Positions 11,695 to 24,070 of a stretch of DNA of 64,000 bases are shown piece after piece. Position numbers and translations under genes: made by a program. Source of the stretch: Bombyx mori (taxonomy: Eukaryota > Arthropoda > Insecta > Lepidoptera > Bombycidae); assembly GCF_030269925.1 (NCBI RefSeq), contig NC_085121.1, positions 5,783,501 through 5,847,500 on the forward strand, read 5' to 3'. How positions within the stretch are numbered: the stretch's first letter is position 1; every line of letters begins with the position of its first letter. Under the pieces are notes generated by a model. The model was not told where the DNA came from. It was given only the letters and a program-made list of their open reading frames with translations, and did not search any database.

Positions 11695-12868
11695 CTTAAA
11701 ATAAACAATAATAAATAATTATAGTGTTTCAAGAAAAGTGAGTTCAGTGTTGACGAGACAATTGACAGTAACGTTGAGACATTGCTTTGAAAAATCTCGA
11801 ATTAATACGATAATTATAATATGTTCGGAGTTCCGAATTCGACCCTGTTGACATTTGTATTTCGTAAAGGACAGGGATTGTCCGAATATGTGATATTATA
11901 AGCGATTGTGTAAGAATGTGTATAATATGAAATTGATGTTGTGTTGATGAATTAGTAATTGTTTTAGAATTTAGGTAGGTACCCAAGCTTCTAAGTTACA
12001 ACAAACGTAAGTATGTTACGGCCCAGTATATCCCATTAATATTATTAATTTTATTTCTAATTGTAAGAAAGTAAATAGAAATGCTCAGGAATTCGTCAGA
12101 TAATCTAATGAGTAGACAAACAACAAAATCTCCAAAACTTTTGTTCAAATGAATTTGAAAGTAAAGATTAACTAAAGTCTTATAAAGATGGTTTGAATTT
12201 ACTTAAGTTTTTTGAGGCGAAAATGAACCACTGAATTTGTATCGATAACCTTTAAAAAATGGTACAGTGCCGCTAATTATGTACATAGACTGTACCCCAA
12301 ATACGCAGTTTTTGCAATCCTTATTTACGTCCTAGAAGACCATGTTATAAAATCTCCAACGCATATTTTTTAAGCCATTGAATCATTACGATGCGGTTTC
12401 ACTGTTTAATTTGGCTAATATAGTGTTGGTTTCATTCAAATAAATTAAAGCCTTTGAAGAGTTTCAGTAAAAATAAATAAAAAATATTTAAATGAACGCA
12501 ATTTTTATTTATTTTATATCTTATTTCTACTACCTATATCTTGACGAGAAAAATGTGAATTTTTATATTAAACCACGTTTCCTAAGCTAAAACATTATTA
12601 ATGTTTACGTGGGATTGTAAATTATATAAATTTTAGCTGTTTATAATAAATATTACATTGTATGTACTATTAGTTTAAAGCAACTTAAAGTATTAAATTT
12701 ATGTATTAATATAAATGACGCTAATAAGATACATGGCAGTGTACTTAAGCGTATCGAGATCGGCATTCTATGTCGCATAGATTTTGTGGTGTTTTGTAAT
12801 TAAAATGTTGTCAATTAAAAATAATTGTTTTATTTTCAAATAAACACAAAAGTAAGTTCAAAAATGTC
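11695..12868 (+). other. Probable BarH1 3' untranslated region
   Basis: AT-rich stretch after the BarH1 stop, free of recognisable mobile elements until 13015, which fits an untranslated exon end under some constraint. It holds several AATAAA-like signals (for example near 11699 and 12470), so shorter 3' ends are possible. A TGTACATA at 12280-12287 matches the Pumilio-type motif. The end point is inferred from the signal at 12839, not shown. Confidence 0.55.
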
Positions 12869-12890
12869 AGGTTTGTTTTATCTTCTGGTC
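12839..12890 (+). terminator. Candidate poly(A) signal and downstream element for BarH1
   Basis: AATAAA at 12839-12844 is followed within about 25-45 bases by a GT/T-rich stretch (tgtcaggtttgttttat), the usual layout of a cleavage and polyadenylation site. It is the last such pairing before the SINE at 13015. Earlier signals could also be used. Confidence 0.45.
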
Positions 12891-13014
12891 TTTTGCCAAG
12901 CTGTAAAACACAAGCTGTGTTGTCTAAGATGTACCTAAGTTAAAATGAATTGCTGTATTTTCATGAATACGAAAGTTGTAGTTCACTATGTAGTTTAGAG
13001 AATACGTTTTTATC

Positions 13015-13260
13015 ACTGGTGGTAGGACCTCTTGGGAGTCCGCACGTGTAGGTACTACCACCCCGCCTATTTCCGCCGTGAAGCAGTAATGCGTTTCGGT
13101 TCGAAGGGTGGGGTAGCCGTTGTAACTATACTGAGACCTTAGAACTGATATCTCGAGGTGGATGGCGCATTTACGTTGTAGATGTCTATGGGCTCCAGTA
13201 ACCACTTAACATCAGGTGGACTGTGAGCTCGTCCACCCAGCAAAGCAATAAAAAAAAAAA
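13015..13260 (+). mobile_element. Headless SINE
   Basis: Starts actggtggtaggacctc and ends gcaataaaaaaaaaaa. First mobile element downstream of the BarH1 3'UTR. Confidence 0.88.
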
Positions 13261-13328
13261 CCTTGAGATATTTTAATCGTCATTTTTTATTGCTTTTGTT
13301 GGCAGATGAGGTCTCCTTTTATTCAGTA

Positions 13329-13618
13329 CTAACTGACCCGGCAGACTTCGTAGTGCCTCAATCGATAAATAAAAGACCTGAACTTTTGTGTAAAATAAAC
13401 TTAAAACAAACAAAAGTAATCCGTCCGACGGGGGACACATCAAAGGAAAAACAATAGTTTTTTTATTTAATTCCGAGCATTTTCATATTTATTTTAAACC
13501 TTTTAAACCTTCCCTGGACTTCCACAAATCATTCAACATCAAAATTAGCCAAATCGGTCCAGCCGTTCTCAAGTTTTAGCGAGACAAACGAACAGCAATT
13601 CATTTTTATATTTTGAGA
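13329..13618 (-). mobile_element. Non-autonomous Helitron-like element, family 3
   Basis: In minus orientation it starts TCTCAAAATATAAAAATG after host A and ends cgggtcagTTAG before host T. The expected terminal CTAG is changed to TTAG. The internal 'ggctggaccgatttggct' and 'gtcccccgtcggacgg' segments are familiar from a widespread lepidopteran repeat (recognised from memory). Confidence 0.65.
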
Positions 13619-14043
13619 TTAGTAATTCCGGAAACAAGAACGAGCCAGCCTTCTTGAGAAGGGAGGTCGAATTCTTGTATGTATATGTTTAATAAAACAA
13701 TGACGTGCGGCCTTATAAATACGTCTTACCGGAATTTTATTTAACCAACCGTTTCAATAACAAATCCTTTCAAGCCATAAAGATCTGAGCTGATACAGGC
13801 GCAATTCTAAAGATAATGAAAATGCGTGCTAAGTGAGAATGAGAAATTGCGAAAATGGCTAATCTGTCTTGACGAATGGAACATTGAGGTAAATGAAAAA
13901 AATAAGAATCTCTATTTCATGAAACTATTTTTTTATGAAAGAAATATCTTAAAAAATCAATAGAATGTTGAATGTTCATTATTTTCAATTAATATTATTA
14001 CATACAATTGTTTACTTTCTTAGCAAAAAGTGACCTCACCAAC

Positions 14044-14338
14044 TTTTTTTTTGTTCCTACCAATGCTGATAGCCTCAAGAGACTATTTCAGCTTCTCTTT
14101 GACGTGTAGGTGAGCTCACGGGGCTCAAACCGGAGTGTTGCTAATACTGACCCTAGCAAGAGCAGTACTTCGCAGAATCTACCACTGGATCGGAAACGCG
14201 ACCCACCGAGAAGATCCGGCGAGAAACTCAGTGGGCTGTGTGTCTGTGGGTTAATTCGCTCGTCGAGCCCTTCGTCGCAAGCGACAGGTTCGACAAGGAC
14301 GGTGACCGGTGCTTGCGGTACCTAAAAGCACCGTTACA
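14044..14338 (-). mobile_element. Retroelement 3' end, family B
   Basis: Poly(T) then the reverse complement of the family described at 5065-5429. On the + strand it shows the repeat-borne open frame 14110-14325. Confidence 0.8.
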
Positions 14339-14345
14339 TACCACT

Positions 14346-15445
14346 GTTATTGAGATTTAACACAAACACGAAAAAACAATAACGTTGATTTTTACAATGA
14401 TAAACAAAGTTATTCTGAATCGTTAACATCGATTGACTCTAAAATATAGTATGGAACATTTTTTATTGTTTATAAAATTTTAAACCATTATAACACATAA
14501 TCAACTCTCAGTTTGTATTATATCTTCAAACACGATTTTGAAAACATAATAATAATAACGAATAACGATGTTAAAAACACTAATGAAGCAAACGCACGTT
14601 TGAAGAAATATATCTTTTTAAACATAAAACCAGATTGCATTCATCAACCATTACATAATGGTTGCGTGCAAAAGGAACGTCTAGAAAGAAACAAAAATGC
14701 ATTTTGTTCGTTTAGGCACTTAAACAGTTGTAACGAACACCTCACTGGAGTGTAGGGTTACCATAAAGTATGATGAAATTTTAGGGAAACAATTTTTTAT
14801 AGTAAATCAACTTTATTTTATGCATCCCATTTTTCATATTATGAAACTAGAATCTGCACACAACTTTTTGGATCGCAAAATGCATTTTGTTTTATCATAA
14901 CCGGTGTTTCTATTTCCTTATCCGTATCTACATGTTTGATTAATAAATTAAGAAGGGGATAACAATACTTTATAATATATAATGTATATATAATTAGATA
15001 CAAATACCAATTTATGGCATGACAAAAAAATATTAACTTTCGTTACATAAGATTAATATAAGATGAAATCATCAAACCTTCATGCATACGTTTATTTTGA
15101 AACTTTTAATCACCAATACACAAACTATTTTTCAAGCGTATGGTTTTTTTATGCTGAAATAATCGATACGTGGTAAACCTACTCAGGTTTCATTACGTAG
15201 GTGTACTAACTCCGTTTTGTCACGCCACCAACTCGGTGTTGGCTCCCGGCTAATAGGCTCGCGTTAAATTGTCTGTGCTATCTCCATTTGCAAATGCAGT
15301 TCCGTTAGTGATGCGAAGTATTGATTTTGAAGGTACCGATGTCAAAGTAATCAATGTGTTTCTTGTTTATACTGAAAATCGATATTCCGCTAGGAACAAA
15401 TATAAATGTCGTCCATATTTCGTATTGATATGTTAGAAAAAAAGT
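14346..15445. other. Intergenic, nothing recognised
   Basis: AT-rich DNA without a recognisable gene or repeat. Confidence 0.4.
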
Positions 15446-15888
15446 GTTTTTTTTTTTATTGCTTAGATGGGTGGACGAGCTCACAGCCCACCTGGTGTTA
15501 AGTGGTTACTGGAGCCCATGGACATCTACGACGTAAATGCGCCACCCACCTTGAGATATAAGTTCTAAGATCTCAGTATAGTTACAACGGCTGCCCCACC
15601 CTTCAAACCGAAATGCATTACTGCTTCACGGCAGAAATAGGCAGGGGGTGGTACCTACCCGCGCGGACTCACAAGAGGTCCTACCACCAGTAATTATGCA
15701 AATTATAATTTTGCGGGTTTCACTTTTATTACACGATGTTATTCCTTCACCGTGGAAGTCAATCGTGAACATTTGTTGAGTACGTAATTCATTAGAAAAA
15801 TTGGTACCCGCCTGGGATTCGAACACCGGTGCATCGCTCAACACGAATGCACCGGACGTCTTATCTCTTAGGCCATGACGACTTCAAA
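15446..15888 (-). mobile_element. tRNA-headed SINE, full length
   Basis: Poly(T), body, linker (ttattacacgatgttattcc) and tRNA-like head with B box (gggattcgaacacc) and A box (ttaggccatgacg) in reverse complement. One of the most complete copies here. Confidence 0.88.
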
Positions 15889-16534
15889 TCGTAATTTAAA
15901 TAGTGTATATGAGTCATCTATTATCAAAGGTGGCAATCTGTGCATTTGGACAAAAAAATTTTATTGATATGTCAATACATATTTATTTGAATATAACCGT
16001 CTCCTTCAAAGAATACGGTTCAAAACCTGCATTAAATAAAGGTTAATAGTTAAGCTGTTATTTATCTAAGATGTCGTTCCGAAGAGTTTTGTGACTGCCA
16101 ATGGAATACAAAGTCAATAATTCGTTTTTCTGATTTACCAATCATTATCCAAAAGTCAGATTGCCGGCTTTGATAATAGTCGACTCATATATAGTGTAGT
16201 TTTGTTAGCTTATGCCTGTCAAGAAAAATTAACGGTTTACTTTAAACACGACCGTCAATTGAAATAAAGTTGGAACGGTAACATTGGGCAAAAATAAACA
16301 AATAATTAATGTATTTGAATTTATGTTCGAAAATTAATTAGTTAATAAAAAAGATGATTATTAAACCTCCTTGAAAGTGGAGCAATATAAAATATTAGAT
16401 GTGCCCTGCGATTTCGTACGCGTTAAATTTGTAATTGAGAACAGTTCTTTATTTCCCTGTCCATAAACTATAAATCGATTGGTAAATCAGTTAATACGTG
16501 AGATAATAAACCAAACTGTCGTATTTATTGTAAC

Positions 16535-16735
16535 AGATATATCCGGGCTCATCCAAAAAATTACCAGTAGGTATTAATTGTTCCCGGCTGCAAGCTGTTT
16601 TTTGGTGAATTTTCATCCAAACCATTCAGCCATTTTCGCGTGATTGTGCATCAGACATCCAAAAATACAAACTTTTGCTGTTCTAATATAAAGTGCAGAT
16701 TAGGTAACTAGGAACCCAGCAGTAACTACTTAGCG
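16535..16735. repeat. Possible old interspersed repeat
   Basis: Contains phrases such as 'gtgaattttcatccaaaccattcagccattttcgcgtgat' that resemble common moth transposon tails (split here: cattcagccattttcgcg). No ends or second copy found in the window. Confidence 0.25.
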
Positions 16736-16794
16736 CTCGTCCTGTACTGTAAAGAATATTATAACGGCGTACGGCGATGGCAAACTGGCATTTA

Positions 16795-16985
16795 CTTGTG
16801 CTGTAAGCCTAAACGGGTTGGTATCGCCATCCTGCTTATTTCTCTTGCGAAGCAATCATGCTTGAGGAGTAGGACAGTTGTTCTACAATAATACAATTGA
16901 TGCTTCGACCTCATGTCTCAAGGCGTATGGCACCCTTCAAATTATGGCTGAATCCGATAACCATATAACACGAATTGTGCAACTA
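16795..16985 (+). mobile_element. Old diverged SINE body fragment
   Basis: Retains the order of body landmarks (gggttggtatcgcc, cctgcttatttct, gaagcaatcatgc, ctcatgtctcaaggcg) with many changes. An ancient copy of the headless unit. Confidence 0.5.
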
Positions 16986-17198
16986 GCGCAATAAGAAAAA
17001 TAGTTTTGGGAGAATTTCATTTTCATAGATACTCATTATGCTTATTATTAAAACAACTTAAAATTAAAATTTCCGACTAAAACTCATAATCGACGGACGT
17101 GTGTTTGGAAGGTAATAAAATAATTTACCAGCAAACCGTAATTATGAATGTATTTAACAGTGGCAGAGATTTGAGACGTTGATATACATCTGTTTATT

Positions 17199-17470
17199 TT
17201 TATTGCACAGAAATGTATGGGCTCGTTGTCCACCTGGTTTTAATTACTTAACGGAGCCCATATACATCAATACTTTGAATGACACCTTGAGGCAAGAGGT
17301 GGTGGCATGTCATACACAGTATCTAAATAAGTCTCGTAATACAACGGTGATCTACCCTTTAAACTGGTATGACCGCATCACGACACAAATAGGCAGGGCG
17401 ATAACATTGGTAGGTGGCTACCCTTGCGGGCTTAAAGTACGCCCTACCACCGGTAATTACGCAATTTTAC
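17199..17470 (-). mobile_element. Old diverged SINE copy with an open frame
   Basis: Reverse-complement landmarks of the SINE body (tttttattgcacag, ccacctggttttaa, aaataggcagggcg, ccctaccaccggtaattacg) are all present in order but diverged. A 129-codon frame on the + strand (17179-17568) runs through it. Its first two thirds are repeat-derived, so I do not call it a gene. Confidence 0.6.
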
Positions 17471-18699
17471 TTAAATTAATAAAACACGCGACTGGTTTAA
17501 GTATCACCGCCACTAATGCTAATAGAATTGCGACTATAATGGTTGAACAGACGGCTGCTTTAATTTAATGAAAAACTGATGATTTAATCGTCTTAAGCTT
17601 TCGCGCCTACGTTATAAATACTATTATTTAATCGACTAAAGTGTACCTGTCAACCATGGCGCTTAAAAATCTACCTGTCAACCCTAATAACTCTTATAAC
17701 GGCTCTGAAATATTGAAAACTGAACCTGTTTTATAATATTGTTTATAATTAGCATCTAATCATGCGCGCTCAATTTCGAACCCACGCCCCTTCTATAATA
17801 TCCGTTTCCATGTAAAATCCGCTTGACTACGAGAGCCACGAAGGCGTACTTTAGAAGGTTTGAGTGTACTTTTAAGGCTTCTTAAAAGTAAAAAGTGATT
17901 AAAACGAATACTGCTTAGTGATTGTTTTACATAAAAATTAAATATCTCGGTACAGTCGCAAACAAATCGGAGTCGGACACGCATCGATAAACATGATAAT
18001 AGAATAATTAACAGCAAGTGTTTCTGGAAAATTAATTAGCCCATTGTATTATTTACTCTAAATTGTGAACTAAGAACTCGAATACCAACAGTTTAATTTT
18101 AAGGTGAAGTAGCAACCTTGAGTCTTTTTCAAATATGTAGTTGTTATGTTGCTGTTTATCAAAATAGAAACATTCGTCTACGATCGTAATAATGATCAGA
18201 GTTTAATGTAAAAACTATTCCAGTGCCGCGGCCGGGTATACACGAATGTCGTGAGGGCTTCACGACATTTTTCTTCGATTTTGTCGGAATGATTTTTAGC
18301 GAGCATAAAACCTATTTAAAAAGCCATCAGTCAGCGGCCGCTGATTGCCCACGAGGCACGCCATGGGCCGTGTTCACAAAACGGAGCAATTAACAACACC
18401 CCACCACGGGCCTCGCCAGTTTCCTTTCCCCCGTCGCTGATCTAATCGCAAAACGATCGTTTTCTAGAATCGCCTCTACAAACTATCGCGTGTTTTTGTA
18501 TGGTGGGTGGTTAACACAGGGGGGTCACCTAAAGTTCTGTATTACATTGCAATTAAATGAACTAGGACCAATTTAACAACACTCGACAATTTCTCTAAAA
18601 TTTGTGAACATACTGCTTGTAAAAAAATTACACGTTTAATGTTTTTATGATAATTCTCATGTTGCTCTAAGTTTTGGCAAACATTTTATGACCAGCCGC
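17471..18699. other. Intergenic; GC-rich island at 18220-18500
   Basis: Mostly AT-rich and unrecognised. 18220-18500 is GC-richer, repeat-free and contains a perfect 10-bp-stem hairpin (18245-18269) and a 14-bp palindrome tcagcggccgctga (18331-18344). It may be a regulatory element. Confidence 0.4.
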
Positions 18700-18943
18700 C
18701 TGAATGACGTCAACGCTCCTTGGGAATGCTTTTGTTGACCTTGGGCCTAGGTTGTATTGGCTTTGGTCAGGCTGTGGTAGACCTAAGAAGAAATGGATGG
18801 ATTACGTGTAAGACGATATGTGTACAAGGCAAGTGAGCGAAGAAATGGTATATGATAGAGGTATGGAAGGAGAAAACATGTTGCGCTGATTCCAAGTGAC
18901 TAGAAGAAGAGCAGGAGAATTATGATGATGATGATGGTGTTTG
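18700..18943 (+). mobile_element. RTE-like LINE 3' end with (GAT)n tail
   Basis: Translated in pieces, this gives the C-terminal signature of RTE-type endonuclease/reverse transcriptase ORFs: GRPKKKWMDYV, then DDMCTRQVSEEMVYDRGMEG. It has an in-frame stop and a frame break, then a gatgatgatgatgg tail. 5'-truncated and dead. The same subfamily appears inverted at 47513-47695. Confidence 0.7.
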
Positions 18944-19402
18944 TATGATAACTAATTTAAAAAACAACGAAAAACGAAAATCTCAACATTTTTTGCTATA
19001 AACAATTCCAGACGGTTAATACACAACTATTTTACATGGTACCTTTAGGCCTTAAAGAATAGTGATATCGAAATTTACAACACTGAAAGCTGCTTCCTAT
19101 AACACAATAGCAATCCCAGCTGTTAATGATACAGAAATGATTTAAGCAATTAAGCACGCTATTTGCTATTTCTTTTTGCGAACAAAGCAATCCACTGAAA
19201 TAAACGCGTAGCTTACACGCAATGCACATACATACGCGAAGATGTTGTTACTGAGCGCGAAATTAATTTATTAATGTTATTTAAACGTTGTTTAATCACG
19301 ACCAGCACGAAGGTTTTTTACTATACGAAGGAATGAAATTAACATTTTTAGTACGCAATTAGACGGATAACTGAAATGAATACAATTTAATTATATATAT
19401 TA

Positions 19403-19615
19403 CTAGCGACCCGCCCTCGCTTCGCTTCGGAAACATTAAAACACACATGAGACCAAAAAAAATATTAAAAAATAAATAAAAAAGTAGCCTATGTTCATCA
19501 GGGACAATGTTGGCTTCTAATGGAAAAAGATTTTTTCAAATCGGTCCAGTAGTTTCGGAGCCTATTCGAAACAAACAAACAAACAAATCTTTCCTCTTTA
19601 TAATATTAGTATAGA
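19403..19615 (-). mobile_element. Non-autonomous Helitron, family 1
   Basis: In minus orientation it starts TCTATACTAATATTATAAAG after host A and ends gcgggtcgCTAG before host T, with the GC-rich gcttcggaa...cgaagcgaagcg type 3' end. It is near-identical in layout to the copy at 56163-56378. A known non-coding lepidopteran Helitron type. Confidence 0.85.
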
Positions 19616-19842
19616 TAAGTTTCGATCGGATTGTCGAAAAAATTTACAGATACACATCAATTGTTCGTTGGTTGCATTATAGATGACTCTTCGATCTTAT
19701 CTGGATTATACTTTTTCTTTTTACTATATTTACTTTTTGGAACCACTGAAGGATTACGAAGTCGAAAGCTGTAGGAATTAATTTAGGTACTTACTCTATG
19801 GCTTTAACTGAATTTAGTTTATTATCTCAATAGTTTATAGAC

Positions 19843-20097
19843 CGATGCCTCCAATGAACACTACTCTAACTAAAAATTTTTAAATTTTCGTTTTTCACGC
19901 AAATCGCTTCACTATTTTAAACGTATTACAAATTCATTATTGATGGGGTTCGAAGCAAGAGCAAATCAGCTAGTTACACAAGAAAAAAACCATAAATATA
20001 TCTGCAATAATAAAGATTTTACCAACATTTTTCGTTTAAACTCTTCTCCTGTAAACCTACGAATTTGGAGTTAGAGTAATGTTCATTGGAGGCATCG
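19843..20097. mobile_element. MITE candidate 1, 255 bp, 29-bp inverted ends
   Basis: The ends are inverted copies of each other: cgatgcctccaatgaaca..tactctaact at 19843-19871 and its complement at 20069-20097, with one mismatch. The AT-rich interior has no coding frame. Target duplication is not clear. Confidence 0.7.
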
Positions 20098-20526
20098 AGA
20101 AGAAAGTTAGCGAGAAAGTTATATGGGAGTTGAGGGATACTTACTATATGATGAATGATAAGAATATGTGGATTGTACTAATAATAGGTTCTTGGGGAGA
20201 TGGAGTTTGCAAAGTCTTAATTTTAAAGTAGATAATGATAGGTGGCGGATACGTAACCGAAAAAATACCATGATATCAATGAACTAAGCACATAAAGCAC
20301 AAGAACAATTGACATTAATAAAAGTCATTCTGTATTCCCTTCTGAAGACTTATTACAGTACATTGAAGTTTTTTCCTCTCTCACGTGTACATAACATAAC
20401 ACAAATACTTTCCTAACTTCGTGTATCTAATTTGTTTAAATGGACTACGGGCATACGGACTGCAAATGACAAGAGCTTCGCCTATTCCATTTGACCACGA
20501 GATCATATAAGTAAACCCTCAAGATT

Positions 20527-20786
20527 AATTGAATATGCAATTTCGAAAAGGGCACATCTCTGTAAATGTAAAATGTTCAGAAAATGAAAAAAAATTGATT
20601 ATTTTCTAAAGCAGTGTAAAATTTAAAATATTAACTTTTCAGATATATTTTAGTGTAATTAGCAATTGAAAATTACTAGAATTATTATCAAATTAGTGTA
20701 GGTAAGCCTCAAAACTACATGTATATGAAAAAACGTATTTGACAAAATATGCGACATGTGCCCTTTTCGAAATTGCATATTCAATT
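20527..20786. mobile_element. MITE candidate 2, 260 bp, 31-bp perfect inverted ends
   Basis: aattgaatatgcaatttcga and the following bases to 20557 are perfectly inverted at 20756-20786. The interior is about 200 bp, AT-rich and non-coding. The outermost aatt may itself be the target duplication. Confidence 0.75.
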
Positions 20787-22161
20787 GTAAGTTGTCTTCA
20801 TCTAAAGTCAAACTTTATACCTTTCATAAGCTCCATAGCTTCTGAATCACTAGGAAACAACCAAACATAGCCGATTATAAACTAGATTTTTATTTAAAAA
20901 AAAGGGAAAATTTTGTGATATAAGCACATAACATTGATCATTTTAGCGATAGTGAAAATTACGTTACCTAACTTTTTACTTGCCATAAACAACTTGATCT
21001 GAATCAGACAATACAACTAAATATGTATAACATTAAAACATTACACAACGTGCATAATATTTACGTTTATCATTCACAAAGCTTATTACCATTTTAATTT
21101 TCATCGTTGAAATTACAAGATTCCAGTTCCAAAATGTTTTTAAAGACTGACGCGTAAATTATTTGTGAAATCCACAGAGCCATTCGTTTGTAATAACGAA
21201 TGAAAATACTTTGAAGATATGGTCAGTTTACTGAAGCGACTTCCGGCCATCGGTAAAGCGATGTTAAAAGATTGTTTAATTAAACGAATTATGACTTTAT
21301 GTTTCCGCCGCTCACATTATTCAAGCGACCGTGGCCCAATAGGTGAGACGCCTTGTGCGTAGTTGTATGCAGTTATGCCGCGACTCGTATTCTCGGGCAG
21401 AAAACCTTTGTTTTAAGGAAATACGAACCGAACACGTGCCTATTCAAGAACAAACTATACGTGAAGGATTTGATATTTGACAGAACCCGCAATATTTATA
21501 AGTTTACGTTAACTGTGATTGTAACAGCTGTTTAGTTATCATGGCAAAAACGAGTATGAAGATTACATCTATACTTCCGAGCTGAAACTATGGCGCATCA
21601 CCAGTGAACACGTAATTTGCATATTGTGTTAGTATCTATCTTATTTACACAATATTATTTCAGTATTATGCGAGTTATACGATAGGAGATAAAAGGTGTT
21701 TACTTAGGAAAGCTGCTTGCAGGATTTGAAAACTGGAATTGTCGAAATTTAATGACTATCTTAAATACATATTTTTGAGAAAATGTACATAATATTATTA
21801 TGGTCTTCAAACAAAACTAAAATTTTTGAAATGCGCCACTCACCTTGAAAAAGCAGTTCATAAAATAATGCAGTGTTTAAATTTGTCAAGCGCATTAATG
21901 AATTACCTTCTTACTTTTAACATATTCAAGTATTAATGTCATAGTTATATATGAAATATACGAATTCACACTCAAAAACTCACGGAACGATCTCCGTAAA
22001 TCAAAACGCTACAATGGGTGATGACTTATTACGAAATAACAGAAGAACTTTATACATACAGACAGATGAAAGATAGTGTTTTCTGCGACGAAATAAATTA
22101 TATTGATAAATATCATATTTCTTTGTTTATTTATAATATAATTACTAAAAAATAAACAGCT
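20787..22161. other. Intergenic, nothing firm
   Basis: AT-rich. At 21328-21410 there is a weak tRNA-like pattern (gaccgtggcccaataggtgagacg) without a convincing B box, possibly an old SINE head. Confidence 0.3.
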
Positions 22162-22414
22162 TAATATAAACTAATATATAAATCTACAGTGGTTTTTACG
22201 GATGTTCCGTTATAACTACTGAACCATGCATCCGATTGACTTGAAACTTGGTATCCATGTAGAAAATGCATGTACTTAATGGATAGGCTAATATTTATAT
22301 GAGTTTTGGACTCCTTACACCAGTTGCGGGGGCGTTAATGATGAGAATCTTCGTGGGGATGAGAAATAATAATGTTAATTTTAAATGGCCAGCGAAGCAG
22401 ACGGGTACAGCTAG
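22162..22414 (+). mobile_element. Non-autonomous Helitron-like element, family 2
   Basis: Shares about 150 bp with the copy at 865-1084 (tggtttttacggatgttcc, cttggtatccatgtagaaaa), and ends gacgggtacagCTAG before host T. The 5' end is slightly degraded (aatataaactaat for tctatatactaat). Confidence 0.72.
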
Positions 22415-23824
22415 TTACTGAATAAGGATAAAAGTAAGCAATGTCTATCATAACGCACGAATTGCTACACATTCCTCTTGGACACTTAAATTCACATCGA
22501 TTTAGCTTAATACAAATTAAACAGGCATGTGAAAGTGGAAACGTTCCACGCCAAGCGTTGGATATTAAAATATAAATGTTCATTTGCATTTTAATTAGGT
22601 CGGCAACATAAACGAATCTAATGGACGCAATTAAAATAGTTAAACAGTTCATATTGTATGCAATTAATGAATTACTTTGAAGATATGCAACTTTCACGGG
22701 TACTGAATTCTGCTTTGGGTTTAGACGGTACGGTCGTAAAGTACAGGTGATTTCAAAGTAAAATAACATTTTAAATCTGTTCATTTCAATTTAGTATTTC
22801 AAAATGTGATTGTAAATATTAAGTGGTACTTAGTTTTTTTTTTCTTCGTAAAATTGAATTTAATCAAGAATTACGAAAATCTACAAACATTGCTTATAAA
22901 AATTTTGTTCTATCTACCGAATAGATTTGAAACTTTCTTTTTTCAACGAGAACGTAAGTCATTCCAGTATTTGTCTTCTGTTTAAATGTTGTTCACACAA
23001 TTATCGACCTAATGATATTGATATTTAAAATATTTAATAATATTTCTCACTTATTTCCGTAATCGAACTGTTATGATACCCTCTGGTTCTTAGCTTTGCA
23101 TTCATCATCACCTTGCCCGAATAGTATCAGCACTTATGATCCTTTATTAGAGAACAATCCCCTCCCTAGTCAGTCAGTCCTATTCCTAATTCCACACGGC
23201 ACGGTTGCCGTCATTTGTCGTCGTGAAATCTTTATATGTTCATTTCGTCAATAAAATCTTTTTTTTAAAAGATATTTTCTCAATTCCGTATAACAGAACG
23301 AACATGGTCAAAAGCACAAATAAAATATTTTACTAAGAAATCAGCACACCCATTAATGCTTAGCTTCGTAGGACTCAAACCTCAAATCTGCATACGAAAG
23401 TGTAACGTATCGTCATTACTATACTTAATTGAGCAAGCAGAGCAATTTGAATAGCAAAGCGGGGCGATTTTTATTTAACACGAACGCGATACTATCGCGC
23501 CCACAGTAATTTAGCTTACCGTTTAGTCCGTACCCGTAAACGATTCAACTGAACGTTTGTAACAAGAATAAAATCGCTATGAATAATAAATTATGCATTA
23601 CACAAGTACAGTTATACTAAATCGTAATTAAGTACTTTATGAACATTACAAATTTTTATTGCGAGTAATTCAGCGTTCAGCTTAACGGTTGCGTTAAGAT
23701 TCTTAGTTGAATTGTTCGTTTAACGCCGTCTTGAAAAACACACTTTTATTTCATAATTCAAGAAAAAAGGAATGTGCAGCGATTGTTCTATGAATGGATA
23801 CAAACTCATCTAGCCCGCAGTAGT
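22415..23824. other. Intergenic, nothing recognised
   Basis: AT-rich. The minus-strand 149-codon frame across 22335-22784 starts inside the Helitron-like element and has no recognisable domain. Confidence 0.4.
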
Positions 23825-24070
23825 CTGGTGGTAGGACCTCTTCTGAGTCCGCACGGGTAGGTACCACCACTGCGCCTGTTTCTGCCGTGAAGCAGTAATG
23901 CGTTTCGGTTCGAAGGGTGGGGCAGCCGTTGTAACTATACTTGAGACCTTACAACTTATATCTCAAGGTGGGTGGCGCATTTATGTTGTAGATGTCTGTG
24001 GGCTCCAGTAACCACTTAACACCGGGTGGGCTGTGAGCTCGTCCACCCATCCAAGCAATAAATAAAAAAA
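23825..24070 (+). mobile_element. Headless SINE
   Basis: Starts ctggtggtaggacctc and ends ccaagcaataaataaaaaaa. A complete 245-bp unit. Confidence 0.88.

Noticed and set aside
15626..15844. Repeat-borne frame on - (also seen at 28001-28228)
   Set aside because: Same peptide from two SINE copies. It spans the tRNA-like head and linker and is not a gene.
17179..17568. 129-codon open frame on +
   Set aside because: Its first two thirds are a diverged antisense SINE copy, and the composition shows no domain. Most likely a chance frame.
22335..22784. 149-codon open frame on -, the longest outside the mariner
   Set aside because: It begins in a Helitron-like element and runs through AT-rich DNA. 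No motif, and residue use (Cys, Ile, Asn-rich) is typical of random AT-rich translation.
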